Translations under genes and position numbers: made by a program
The notes under the pieces: generated by a model
The model's input: only the letters and a program-made list of their open reading frames with translations
Told to the model about the DNA's origin: nothing
The model's database searches: none
In this document: positions 7,621 to 16,209 of the stretch, in pieces
How the letters are laid out: each line of letters starts with the position of its first letter
How positions within the stretch are numbered: position 1 is the first letter of the stretch
Source of the DNA: an uncultured Lachnospiraceae bacterium
GTDB lineage: Bacteria > Bacillota > Clostridia > Lachnospirales > Lachnospiraceae
Assembly (NCBI GenBank): GCA_947245585.1
Contig: CAMXPV010000025.1
Span: 1 to 54,775 of the forward strand
Length of the DNA stretch: 54,775 nucleotides
Direction of reading: 5' to 3'

Positions 7621-7953
7621 TTAAAATTCTGACAAAGCGCCTGCAGCTCCTAAGACGCCCACACAAGCAACACATGCAACAAAGACAAGCGCGCTGCCGA
7701 TCACACCGATCAGGGAACAAACAAACCCTGCTGTCCTCATCCCGCCGACAAATCCTGCCTTTTTTGCGTTAGAAGCACAGATCAAACCGATTACACCGGT
7801 AATAAGACCAACGAGCGCTCCCATTCCGAAAAACCATGTCACAATAGAAATGATACCCAACACCATACTTGCGATCGCCGCACCTTTTCCGGCATCATTT
7901 CCATTTGCTCCTCCTGTCGTGGAGCCGGTACTTACATAATTGTTCTCATCCAT
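7621..7953 (-). CDS. DUF4190-like small membrane protein
   Basis: 110 residues. A short Ser/Gly/Thr/Asn-rich tail (residues 1-23) is followed by hydrophobic helices at about 24-42, 43-62 and 75-105, with the KGAAIASMVLGIISIVTW pattern of DUF4190 and an Ala/Val/Cys-rich last helix. It is the second protein of this type in the window. The stop codon touches the start of the Lgt-like gene, so the two are translationally linked. Function unknown. Confidence 0.75.
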   Translation of the reverse strand: MDENNYVSTGSTTGGANGNDAGKGAAIASMVLGIISIVTWFFGMGALVGLITGVIGLICASNAKKAGFVGGMRTAGFVCSLIGVIGSALVFVACVACVGVLGAAGALSEF

Positions 7954-8002
7954 TTTCTCTTCTCCCTCATAATTTTATCTTTTTGTTAGCAACACCTTAA
8001 AT

Positions 8003-8031
8003 ATTATAAAGGATTGTCGAAAGAAGTGCAA
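8003..8031 (-). promoter_or_regulatory. sigma-A promoter of the DUF4190-Lgt operon
   Basis: Minus strand: TTGCAC (8026-8031), 17-base spacer, TATAAT (8003-8008). It overlaps the tail of the tRNA terminator. Confidence 0.7.
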
Positions 8032-8069
8032 GAAAAATAACGGGAATGTCAAACTTTTCCACATTCCCG
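8030..8069 (-). terminator. terminator of the tRNA-Arg transcript
   Basis: Perfect 9-bp stem CGGGAATGT (8041-8049) with ACATTCCCG (8061-8069), 11-base loop, followed on the minus strand by TTATTTTTCTT. Confidence 0.75.
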
Positions 8070-8083
8070 CCACTTCAATTCAC

Positions 8084-8157
8084 CGTGCGCTAGAGGATTC
8101 GAACCCCCGACCTTTTGGTCCGTAGCCAAACGCTCTATCCAGCTGAGCTAAGCGCAC
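8084..8157 (-). tRNA. tRNA-Arg, anticodon ACG
   Basis: The acceptor stem GTGCGCT/AGCGCAC (8151-8157 with 8085-8091) is perfect. The D-arm TTAGCTCAGCTGGATAGAGC, anticodon arm TTTGG-CTACGGA-CCAAA and T-arm GGGGGTTCGAATCCTC are all present. The anticodon reads ACG (inosine at the wobble position would read CGU, CGC and CGA). The 3' CCA is not encoded. It is a single-gene transcript with its own consensus promoter and terminator. Confidence 0.97.
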
Positions 8158-8211
8158 ATGCTCTGCCTTTGCACTGTCTTTAAAAGGCAAACTGCTTTAG
8201 CAACATATGAA

Positions 8212-8240
8212 ATTATATATAGTTTTGACGCAAATGTCAA
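8212..8240 (-). promoter_or_regulatory. consensus promoter of tRNA-Arg
   Basis: Minus strand: TTGACA (8235-8240), 17-base spacer, TATAAT (8212-8217). Both hexamers are perfect, as often found for stable RNA genes. Confidence 0.85.
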
Positions 8241-8277
8241 GAGGCTGTCAGAATTTTTGTACGTGTCTGCGCATAAA

Positions 8278-8307
8278 AAAGGCCGCTGCACCTATGCAGC
8301 GGCCTTT
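8278..8307 (-). terminator. terminator at the end of the chemosensory operon
   Basis: 13-bp perfect stem AAAGGCCGCTGCA (8278-8290) / TGCAGCGGCCTTT (8295-8307) with a 4-base loop and a T-run on the minus strand, immediately after the MCP gene. Confidence 0.93.
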
Positions 8308-8312
8308 GCCTC

Positions 8313-10094
8313 TTAATATTTGCTTCCGCCGAAGTCGTCGTCCAGAGAAATGGTAGGCTCGCTGTTGTCATAAGCCGGTGAATTATCCACATAGCCGCCA
8401 CCCGCAGCACCTGCCAACAACTGATATCTCGCCATCAGGTTCTTTAAGGTTACCGCCTGGTTGGAAAGCTCCTCGCTAGCCGCCGCACACTCCTGACTGG
8501 TAGCCGCATTGGTCTGCACCACGGTGGAAACCTGAGAGATCGCTTGGTCAATCTGGGAGATTGCCGTCGCCTGATCATTGGAAGAAGAAGTAATATTGCC
8601 AATTAGTCCAACGATCTCGTCGATGGAGTTTACAATCTCATCAAGAGACTTCGCAGTATCCTGCGCAATCTTCGCGCCATTGCCCACTTTGTGGATCGTG
8701 TCGTCGATCATCTCCGCTGTCTCGCTTGCAGCAGCCGCACTCTTCGCAGCCAGGTTTCTCACTTCCTCAGCCACCACAGCAAAGCCCTTGCCGTGTACGC
8801 CTGCTCTCGCCGCCTCGACCGCCGCGTTCAGAGCAAGAATGTTGGTCTGGAATGCAATATCGTCGATCGTCTTGATAATCTTGGAGATCGTCTCGGAGGA
8901 TGCGTTGATATCGTCCATAGCCTCGATCATGGACTTCATCTGCTCATTGCCGGAAGTTGCCATATCCTTTATGTTATGTACCAGTACATTGGCCTCGCCC
9001 GCCTCTGTTGCATTGGCCTTGGTACGCTGTGTCACCTCGTCCATAGAAGCCGTTACCTGCTCGATTGCGCTTGCCTGCTCTGTGGAACCCTGTGCAAGAG
9101 CCTGACTGGCATTTGCCACCTGCTCGGAACCGACTGTAATCTGCGTGCTTGCCTCCTTGACGTTGCTCAAAGTCATGTTGTTCTCGGAAAGCAGTCTGAC
9201 AATCGCCTTGCCAAGTACATCCCTGTCGCTTCGGGGATTCGCCTCCATGGTCAGATCGCCATGGGAAATCGCCTCAGTAATTTTTGTCTGCTCCTTGATC
9301 GCTTCCGCCATCTGTCCAAACTCATCTAACAGCTCGCCCAGATCGTCATTGTAAATCTTCTCACAGTCTACATCGATATCGCCCATCGTCATCTTCTTTG
9401 CCGCCTCGGACAGCTTCGCCATGGGTCTTGTGATCGCCTTAATCAGGAACAGGCAGTACATAATGGTAATCAGAACTGCTACAACCACAACTACAATCTG
9501 CAAAATAGTCAGACCCGTCAACTGCTGTTGGATCGTCACTTCCTTCTGCTTGGTATCTGCTTCTATCGTACTAATGAGCTCCGTCAGGCCGTTTTCCACA
9601 TCGTCCGCAATCACTTTACTGTTGGTCATCAACTCCTCTATGGCAGCATCCACCTGACCAGACTTCGCCATATCAATATCTTTCTGTGTGGACTCATACC
9701 AAGAATTGATCTTATCCTCTACTGTCTGATACTCCGCCTGAATCTCAGCGGGCAGACTCACCATTCTGTCCTCAAACAAATCCAGATACTTTCTGGCGTC
9801 CGCCTTATACTCTTCAATCATCTGCTCCTGCTTCTGTAACTCTTCCGGATCGTCATAGTACACAAAGAGAATGTTGCGCACGCGAACCTTGATATTACAG
9901 AAATCAGCAAATCCCTGCGTAATATCGTACTGGGCCAACGCGCTGTTATTCAGACTCGTCCGCGCTTTATTCACCATATTGGAGGACCAAATGCCCACTG
10001 CAGAAATGATAAGCATCAAACCCAACATTAACACGCTAAACAAGGTAATTTTTTTTCTGACTGTCATGTCGTTAATTGAAAATCTCTTCTTCAT
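8313..10094 (-). CDS. methyl-accepting chemotaxis protein (transmembrane chemoreceptor)
   Basis: 593 residues. TM1 is at about residues 15-35, a four-helix-bundle type extracytoplasmic sensor at about 36-190, TM2 at about 193-218, HAMP at about 219-270, and the long coiled-coil signalling domain to about 560. The kinase-contacting hairpin tip is clear: [22 protein letters not shown] then [15 protein letters not shown], near residues 410-450. The C-terminal tail is acidic (SLDDDFGG) and lacks an NWETF-type CheR docking pentapeptide. It is the only receptor in the operon and the last gene, with a strong terminator. It should form an array with the CheA and CheW encoded upstream. The ligand is unknown. 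Confidence 0.95.
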   Translation of the reverse strand: MKKRFSINDMTVRKKITLFSVLMLGLMLIISAVGIWSSNMVNKARTSLNNSALAQYDITQGFADFCNIKVRVRNILFVYYDDPEELQKQEQMIEEYKADARKYLDLFEDRMVSLPAEIQAEYQTVEDKINSWYESTQKDIDMAKSGQVDAAIEELMTNSKVIADDVENGLTELISTIEADTKQKEVTIQQQLTGLTILQIVVVVVAVLITIMYCLFLIKAITRPMAKLSEAAKKMTMGDIDVDCEKIYNDDLGELLDEFGQMAEAIKEQTKITEAISHGDLTMEANPRSDRDVLGKAIVRLLSENNMTLSNVKEASTQITVGSEQVANASQALAQGSTEQASAIEQVTASMDEVTQRTKANATEAGEANVLVHNIKDMATSGNEQMKSMIEAMDDINASSETISKIIKTIDDIAFQTNILALNAAVEAARAGVHGKGFAVVAEEVRNLAAKSAAAASETAEMIDDTIHKVGNGAKIAQDTAKSLDEIVNSIDEIVGLIGNITSSSNDQATAISQIDQAISQVSTVVQTNAATSQECAAASEELSNQAVTLKNLMARYQLLAGAAGGGYVDNSPAYDNSEPTISLDDDFGGSKY

Positions 10095-10109
10095 GGTAAT
10101 ATCTCCTTT

Positions 10110-10649
10110 TTATGATTGTTCTTCTTTACGTGCGTCTTCCATAACCGCTTCTACGTCTTCCTGTTTGATCAGCCGCTCGGGATCAATCAGAAGTTTCACC
10201 ATATCCCCTGTTCTGGCCAGACCATACACATATTTGTTACGCTCATGATCTTTTCTTCCCAGAGAAGGCGGCGGTACAATGCTTTCATCCGCAATCGTAT
10301 CTACTTCCGCAATCCTTTCCACAACCAGACCAATCATGGTTGACTTCACGTCAATGACGATAATACATGTCCTGTCAGTATATTCGGCGGGTTCCATCTT
10401 GAACCTGACGCGAACGTCGATCACTGGAATTATCTTACCTCGAAGATTAATTAGTCCTTTGATATAATCATCTACCTCGGGAATTGCCGCGATCGGCTGC
10501 ATCGCTATAATTTCATTCACATAGCTTATGCTGATACCGAAGAACTCCTTTCCTATCTGAAACGTCATGAATTTTCCCTTTTGGGAATCTTCCCCTTCTA
10601 GCCCTTCCAGCTCTTCTGTCTCTTCATTTTTTTCTAATTCTTCCGCCAT
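10110..10649 (-). CDS. cheW: chemotaxis adaptor protein CheW
   Basis: 179 residues. An acidic N-terminal extension (residues 1-26, very rich in Glu) precedes the CheW SH3-like fold (KFMTFQIGKEFFGISISYVNEII, GLINLRGKIIPVIDVRVRF, CIIVIDVKSTMIGLVVERIAEV). CheW couples the receptor tip to CheA. It sits between cheA and the MCP gene with 3- and 15-base gaps, with AAAGGAG before the ATG. The acidic extension is longer than in typical CheW proteins of about 150 residues. Confidence 0.93.
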   Translation of the reverse strand: MAEELEKNEETEELEGLEGEDSQKGKFMTFQIGKEFFGISISYVNEIIAMQPIAAIPEVDDYIKGLINLRGKIIPVIDVRVRFKMEPAEYTDRTCIIVIDVKSTMIGLVVERIAEVDTIADESIVPPPSLGRKDHERNKYVYGLARTGDMVKLLIDPERLIKQEDVEAVMEDARKEEQS

Positions 10650-10652
10650 GTA

Positions 10653-12779
10653 CTATCTCCTTTCTCCATCGTGCATCAGCAGTCCGGCAATATCCAGGAT
10701 CAGTGCAATGCTTCCGTCTCCCAACTGCGTACAGCCGGAAAGGCCCTTGATTTTCTTGACATAGGACGGAATCGGTTTTACCACGATCTCCTGCTCCTGT
10801 AACAACTTGTCAATCAGAACGCATACCTGACTTCCTTCATGTTCCAACACAACAACGATTCCCTCTTCAACCTTATCTACCGAATTAGGCAGACTGTACC
10901 TTTCATTCAGGCGGATGAAGGGATAGCACTCGCCCCGCAGAACAATATATTCTTCGCCACTCGGCTCATAAATGAGAGAATCCTCTCCCACTCTCACAAA
11001 TTCTTTGATAGAAGCCGTTTCAATCACAAACGGGGAATCGCCTACCTGTACCACAATACCATTGATGATCGCCAACGTAAGCGGTATCACCAAGGTCATC
11101 TCCGATCCCTCAAACTCCACACTGGAGATATCGAGTCTGCCGCTGATGGACTGGATATTTTTCACCACCACGTCCATGCCCACGCCTCTGCCGGAATACT
11201 CGGTTACCTGCTCCTTGGTAGAGAAGCCCGGCAGCGTGATAAACCGGAAGATCTCCTTATCCGTGAACTCGCTCATCGGTTTATTTTCAATCACGCCCTT
11301 TTCAAGCGCTTTCTGGTACAGTTTTTCTTTATTCAGACCCTTACCGTCATCCTTAACGCTGATATAAACTTTACCGCCCTCGTTCTTAGCCTCGAGCGTA
11401 ATCTTACCTTTCGCCGGCTTTCCGACTGCGGTACGATCCTCCGCGTTCTCCTCAATACCGTGATCCACAGAGTTTCTCACCAAGTGCATCAGCGGGTCTG
11501 TGATATGTTCGATGATATTCTTATCCACTTCCGTGTTCTCACCGATCACTTCCAGTTCAATGTCCTTCCCTAACTTTCTGGACACATCGAAGACAATTCT
11601 CTTCATCTTCTGGAAGACATTGGTCAGCGGCATCATACGCATCGACATGATCACTTCCTGCAGCTCCGTCGTGATCTTAGACAACTGTCCGGAAGCCTTC
11701 TGGAAATTGGAAAGCTCCAACCCAGGCACTTTCAGGTCCGGATTCTGCAAGACAACCGCTTCCGCAATAACCAACTCACCGATCAAATCCATCAGCGCGT
11801 CCATCTTTTCCACATTCACGCTGATAATGCTCTGCTGTTTTGGCTGGTGTTTTGCAAGCGTCTTACCTTTGCCGGCCTCCTTGGTCTTGACCACATAGTC
11901 ACCGGGTTTGGGTTTATCCTGCTTCGCCTCTCCGGCAGCCTCTTTTGCAGCTGCCACGGGAGCAGGCGCAGCATCTTCTCTGCCAAACTCCCCGAGCGCG
12001 TTTCCGTACTCCTCCTTGGTGAGTTCGTCAAAATTGATCTCCTCCGCCTCCGAGCTGTCAATCAGAGCGATGACCTCCTCCTTGGAGCTCTTCGTCTGCA
12101 GCAGCATATGAAAGCCTTCCGCCACGATCACGTCGGCGCTGGCCTCATTGGAAAGGATATCGTCCGGCGTATAGAGCAGATCCTCCGCGACCTCCTTCAA
12201 GGCATAAGTCGCCGAGTAAGCCCTCAGATTACTCATCTGCGTATCGCTTCGGTAATGAATCGAAATCCGGTAAAAATGACTGTCGTCTCCCGCAACAGGC
12301 GTAATATAGAACTGTGTCGGTTCCACATGCCGGTTCGCCTGCGGCATCTCGATACCCTGTTTCTTGATCTCACCCTTAAGGCGCCCAAGAAACTCATCCA
12401 GATCTTCCACAAGCTGCTTTTCATCACCATCCGGCGTATCGCCGTTCTTCAGTTTATCGAGCTCACCCGTCACAAAATCAGAGACGGCGAGCACCTTCTC
12501 TACCAATTCCATATGCGGCACATCGTCCGGATGGGATTCTCTCAGGTAGTAAAACACATCTTCTAACTTATGGGTCACTTTTGTGATGTTTTCATACATC
12601 AAAACGCCTGAGGAACCTTTGATGGTGTGCATGACGCGGAAAATTTCATTGATATCGGCATCATCGAAGCAATCAGCATCTTGTTTTTCCAATATTATGC
12701 CTTCCAGTTTTTCCAAAAGCTGGCCGCTCTCGTATAAAAACATGTCAAGCATACTTTCTGTGTTGAATTCTTCTGCCAT
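10653..12779 (-). CDS. cheA: chemotaxis histidine kinase CheA
   Basis: 708 residues with the full CheA layout. P1 (HPt) covers residues 1-105 with the phosphorylated His at residue 51 in VMHTIKGSSGVL. A P2-like response-regulator-binding domain spans about 150-260, then an Ala/Lys-rich linker. P3 (dimerisation) is about 315-375 (NVEKMDALMDLIGELVIAEA). The P4 ATPase is about 380-545 (LVRNSVDHGIE N-box, VKDDGKGL G1-box, GRGVGMDVV). The P5 CheW-like domain is about 550-695. It autophosphorylates under receptor control and passes phosphate to CheB and CheY-like partners. Start ATG follows AGGAGG. Confidence 0.96.
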   Translation of the reverse strand: MAEEFNTESMLDMFLYESGQLLEKLEGIILEKQDADCFDDADINEIFRVMHTIKGSSGVLMYENITKVTHKLEDVFYYLRESHPDDVPHMELVEKVLAVSDFVTGELDKLKNGDTPDGDEKQLVEDLDEFLGRLKGEIKKQGIEMPQANRHVEPTQFYITPVAGDDSHFYRISIHYRSDTQMSNLRAYSATYALKEVAEDLLYTPDDILSNEASADVIVAEGFHMLLQTKSSKEEVIALIDSSEAEEINFDELTKEEYGNALGEFGREDAAPAPVAAAKEAAGEAKQDKPKPGDYVVKTKEAGKGKTLAKHQPKQQSIISVNVEKMDALMDLIGELVIAEAVVLQNPDLKVPGLELSNFQKASGQLSKITTELQEVIMSMRMMPLTNVFQKMKRIVFDVSRKLGKDIELEVIGENTEVDKNIIEHITDPLMHLVRNSVDHGIEENAEDRTAVGKPAKGKITLEAKNEGGKVYISVKDDGKGLNKEKLYQKALEKGVIENKPMSEFTDKEIFRFITLPGFSTKEQVTEYSGRGVGMDVVVKNIQSISGRLDISSVEFEGSEMTLVIPLTLAIINGIVVQVGDSPFVIETASIKEFVRVGEDSLIYEPSGEEYIVLRGECYPFIRLNERYSLPNSVDKVEEGIVVVLEHEGSQVCVLIDKLLQEQEIVVKPIPSYVKKIKGLSGCTQLGDGSIALILDIAGLLMHDGERR

Positions 12780-12804
12780 ACTTCCTCCTAATCTTAAGGA
12801 TTTC

Positions 12805-13197
12805 CTAAATCAGCCCTAGCTTGGTTAATACCTTTTCAAACTTCTCCACATCTATCGGTTTTCCGGCATAGGCTTCGCATCCAAGCTCGAACGCCATCTT
12901 TACATTGCGTTCATCGTTAAGCGCCGTCGTCATAATGACTTTGACACGTTTGCTCTTGGGAATGCCCTTCTGCGCCTCTATGTCACGAATCGCCTTTAAC
13001 ACCTGATACCCGTCCATGACAGGCATCATCACATCCAGACATGCCAGATCATAGGGCTCTCCGTCCTCCAGCGCCATCATAAAGGCATCCACAGCCTCTT
13101 CACCATCCACCATCACGTCGCATTCGCCGTAGCGTGAGAGCTGTTTATCCATAAACTTACGGCTGGCGAAGTCATCTTCAGCCAATAAAATCTTCAT
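12805..13197 (-). CDS. CheY-like single-domain response regulator
   Basis: 130 residues, one receiver domain only. The acidic pair is E7-D8-D9, the phospho-acceptor is Asp54 in LDVMMPVMDG, the switch Thr is in VIMTTALND, and the conserved Lys is in YAGKPID. It is the likely phosphate acceptor and output of CheA in this operon. Compared with motor-binding CheY, the KPF motif reads KPI and no flagellar genes are near, so the target may not be FliM. Co-directional with cheA (25 bases upstream) and cheB. Confidence 0.9.
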   Translation of the reverse strand: MKILLAEDDFASRKFMDKQLSRYGECDVMVDGEEAVDAFMMALEDGEPYDLACLDVMMPVMDGYQVLKAIRDIEAQKGIPKSKRVKVIMTTALNDERNVKMAFELGCEAYAGKPIDVEKFEKVLTKLGLI

Positions 13198-13237
13198 ATG
13201 CGCTCAGCTCCTTTCCTCTATAATGTTTTATTTTTAT

Positions 13238-14263
13238 CTATTTGCTCAACAGGCTGTAAACCCTTCCTGCGATCTCTGTAACAGGCGCCTGCTGCTGTAC
13301 CGCGCCAATATCGTATGCTACCTTCGGCATACCGTAGACAACACAGGATGCCTCGTCCTGCCCGACTGTCAGCGCGCCGGCATTGCGCATCTCCAACAGC
13401 CCTTTGGAACCGTCGGCTCCCATCCCCGTCAAAATCACGCCGACCGCCTTGTTGCCGGCCGCCTTTGCCACCGAAGAAAACAGCACATCCACGGAGGGGC
13501 AATGGCCGCTCACCCTTTCTGTCCCTCTGCACTCCACCTGATAGACACCGTTTACCTTGACAAGCCGCATCTGCCGGTCGCCCGGTGCAATCAGCACCTG
13601 TCCCTGCATCACCCGATCACCCGTCTCGGCTTCCTTGCAGGCAACCTCGCACTGATTGTTTAAGCGTTCCGCATACATCTGTGTAAATCCGGGCGGCATA
13701 TGCTGTACAATCACGACTCCCGGAATATCCCTCTTAAATCTCTTTACTACCTCAAAGATCGCCTCGGTGCCGCCGGTCGAAGCGCCGATCGCAACAATGC
13801 GGTCCTTGCCGCCCGCCGGAGTGATATGGCTCATAACAGCCGTATTGTCCACCCGTTTCAATCTGCCAACCTTCGCGGTGGAAGCAATCTTTACCTTAGC
13901 CGCCAACTCCTGACTTAAGAAAGCATTCAGCTGCTCTCTGTTCAGGTTAGCCGGTTTATTGACAAAATCCACTGCGCCTGCCTCAAGCGCGTCGAACACC
14001 TTATTGTTTAGTGAACTAATCATAACTACCGGCAAGGGATACTGCGGCATCAGTTTCTTCAAAAAATCTATGCCGTTCATCCTCGGCATCTCCACATCCA
14101 GAGTCATGACATCCGGCTTAAACTTGAGAATCGCATCCCTCGCCGCGTAGACATCCTCCACATCTGCCACAACCTCGATGTTGGGATCTGCATTTAATCC
14201 CTGCACAAGCAGTTTACGAAACATCAGCGAATCATCCACAACCAACACTCTAATTGGTCTCAT
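13238..14263 (-). CDS. cheB: protein-glutamate methylesterase CheB
   Basis: 341 residues. The receiver domain covers 1-120 with the phospho-Asp at residue 56 (TLDVEMPRMNG). The C-terminal methylesterase domain covers about 155-340 with the Ser-His-Asp set seen as IGASTGGTEAI, VQHMPPGFTQMY and GMGADGSKGL. It removes methyl groups from (and can deamidate) receptor glutamates when phosphorylated by CheA, the adaptation arm opposite CheR. Lies 15 bases after cheR. Confidence 0.96.
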   Translation of the reverse strand: MRPIRVLVVDDSLMFRKLLVQGLNADPNIEVVADVEDVYAARDAILKFKPDVMTLDVEMPRMNGIDFLKKLMPQYPLPVVMISSLNNKVFDALEAGAVDFVNKPANLNREQLNAFLSQELAAKVKIASTAKVGRLKRVDNTAVMSHITPAGGKDRIVAIGASTGGTEAIFEVVKRFKRDIPGVVIVQHMPPGFTQMYAERLNNQCEVACKEAETGDRVMQGQVLIAPGDRQMRLVKVNGVYQVECRGTERVSGHCPSVDVLFSSVAKAAGNKAVGVILTGMGADGSKGLLEMRNAGALTVGQDEASCVVYGMPKVAYDIGAVQQQAPVTEIAGRVYSLLSK

Positions 14264-14278
14264 ATCCTGCTCTCACTC

Positions 14279-15082
14279 CTATTTTCTATATATTGATGGC
14301 TGCACGTAATTAAATTTTACCATCTGGCGGTCCAGTCTCTCTGTCAACCCGATAAAGAGATAGCCGCCCGGCTCCATGTGATCATAAATTCTCTCGATCA
14401 GCGGATACTTGATATCATCCTGAAAATAGATCATCACGTTCCGCAAAAATACAATATGAAATCTTTTCTTGAATGTGATGGGGTCCATCAGATTAAACTG
14501 CCTGAAAATGACTTCCTTTTTCAGCTCATCTTTCACAAGGAATTCTTCCTGACTGATCTGCTTGAAGTATCGGCGTTTCCAGTTCACCGGCAAAGGCTCC
14601 ACATCTTCCCGCAGATATACCCCCTTGGAAGCATGGTTTAAAACCCGCATGGAAATATCCGTCGCCAAAAGTCTGGTATCCCAAGCGGAATGTTCAATCC
14701 CAAAAAAGTCATTTATAATCATCGCCAGCGTGTAGGGTTCCTCCCCCGTAGAGGACGCGCCGCACCACACCCTCAGATCTTTCGTGTTCATAGCCTTGGA
14801 TTTGGCCCATGGAAGCGCCACATTCTTCATAAATTCAAAGTGCTCGGCTTCCCGCATAAAATATGTATGGTTCGTGGTGAGAATGTTGATCAGATCCGTG
14901 GCCTCACTGCCCTTGGGATTTTTCTCCACCTTCGCCATGAGCTCATTGTAGTTCGCGTAACCGTTGCGGACCAGATAATTTTCCAACCGCCCGCCGACCA
15001 AGACTCTTTTCTGGCTCAAATCAATGCCGAAATGCTGTTTTACATAGGTAACTATCCGATGAAACTCGCTGTCGGTAATCAC
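14279..15082 (-). CDS. cheR: chemotaxis protein methyltransferase CheR
   Basis: 267 residues from a GTG start with GGGGAGG 8 bases upstream. The N-terminal helical domain (1-75) is followed by the SAM-dependent methyltransferase fold: TTNHTYFMRE, VWCGASSTGEEPYTLAM (SAM loop), and FHIVFLRNVMIYF. It methylates receptor glutamates using SAM. The MCP encoded in the operon has no docking pentapeptide, so methylation would be by direct encounter. Confidence 0.95.
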   Translation of the reverse strand: MITDSEFHRIVTYVKQHFGIDLSQKRVLVGGRLENYLVRNGYANYNELMAKVEKNPKGSEATDLINILTTNHTYFMREAEHFEFMKNVALPWAKSKAMNTKDLRVWCGASSTGEEPYTLAMIINDFFGIEHSAWDTRLLATDISMRVLNHASKGVYLREDVEPLPVNWKRRYFKQISQEEFLVKDELKKEVIFRQFNLMDPITFKKRFHIVFLRNVMIYFQDDIKYPLIERIYDHMEPGGYLFIGLTERLDRQMVKFNYVQPSIYRK

Positions 15083-15137
15083 TTCTTTTGCCTCCCCATA
15101 TCACCATCTTTTATTAAAGCATACAATCCTCTAAAAG

Positions 15138-16196
15138 TCAATTTGTTCTCATACGGTTCCACAGCTTGTTAAAAACTTCCACCACATCAGGATCATAGTA
15201 AACGCCGCTCTTTTCATTGATCCTCTTTTGCCCCTCCTCGGGAGATAGAACGGTATCGCCCCGTCCCGGCGCCGTCATCTCATCAAAATCATTAGCGACA
15301 GCCGCAATCCGCGCTTCCAGGGGAATCTGTCTGCCCTTAAACGGCGGATAGCCGGAACCGTCCCAACGCGCATGATGGCACTGAGCGATGCGCCTTGTCA
15401 TCTCCAGAGCACCACCGCTTTCCCGATCCGCTCCAAATTCCTCGATCACGCTGCTGCCTTCCTCCGCGCATTTTTTTATATATTCCGGATCACCTTTATC
15501 CGCGCCTTCCTCCGGCACAAGGAAAGTTCCGATGTCATGAAGTCTGGCCGCGACACCGATGGTCTCCACAAAGTCGTCCGTAATCTCATCCTCATAGGCC
15601 GCCGAAAACTGCAGGCCCTGCGCAAGCAGATTACAGTTATGGCCCACATTGCTGCGGTGGGTTCCCCCTGCAGGGTCCAGTTTCTTCACAATTCGCGAAA
15701 GAGCCCGGAGCACATTCGTATGCTCCCTCTCTATCTGGTTTTTCTGATCTTCCACAAGCTTGTGCATCATGCGGTTGTAATCCGTCATTTCCTGCTGCAG
15801 ACGATAGCTGCTCAGATGGTTGCTCACCCGCATAAGAACTTCCACATTGTCAAAGGGTTTGGGAATAAAGTCCACCGCCCCGGCTGTGAAGGCCTCCTCC
15901 TTCTCCTTACTTGTATTAAGCACCGTTATAAAAATAAAGGGGATATCTCTGGTTGCCTGATCGCTCTTTAACATCCTGCAAAATTCCAGGCCGTCTATTT
16001 CCGGCATGGACAAATCCGAGAGAATGAGATCGGGGCGCGTCTGTTTCATCAGCTCCAACGCCTCCTGCACACTTAACGCAGTCATTGTCTCATAGCCCTC
16101 ATGGATAAGGATATTTTCCAGAATTGTCACATTCACGCTGATGTCGTCCACAATCAAAATGGCAGGGGCATTATTCCTTTCCTTTCCTATTTCCAT
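15138..16196 (-). CDS. response regulator with receiver and HD-GYP domains (putative c-di-GMP phosphodiesterase)
   Basis: 352 residues from the ATG preceded by AAGGAG (the reading from 16253 is longer but has no good ribosome binding site). The receiver covers residues 10-125 with the phospho-Asp at about 61 (LSDLSMPEIDG) and the Lys at 113 in PKPF. A coiled linker is at 130-170. The HD-GYP domain is at about 170-350: H220-D221, HH at 274-275 and GYP at 282-284. The usual HDIGK reads HDIGT, and the following G-I-P-D segment is replaced by LVPEE, so activity may be altered. Fits as output of the kinase encoded 13 bases upstream. It precedes cheR in the chemosensory operon. Confidence 0.88.
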   Translation of the reverse strand: MEIGKERNNAPAILIVDDISVNVTILENILIHEGYETMTALSVQEALELMKQTRPDLILSDLSMPEIDGLEFCRMLKSDQATRDIPFIFITVLNTSKEKEEAFTAGAVDFIPKPFDNVEVLMRVSNHLSSYRLQQEMTDYNRMMHKLVEDQKNQIEREHTNVLRALSRIVKKLDPAGGTHRSNVGHNCNLLAQGLQFSAAYEDEITDDFVETIGVAARLHDIGTFLVPEEGADKGDPEYIKKCAEEGSSVIEEFGADRESGGALEMTRRIAQCHHARWDGSGYPPFKGRQIPLEARIAAVANDFDEMTAPGRGDTVLSPEEGQKRINEKSGVYYDPDVVEVFNKLWNRMRTN

Positions 16197-16209
16197 CACT
16201 TCTCTCCTT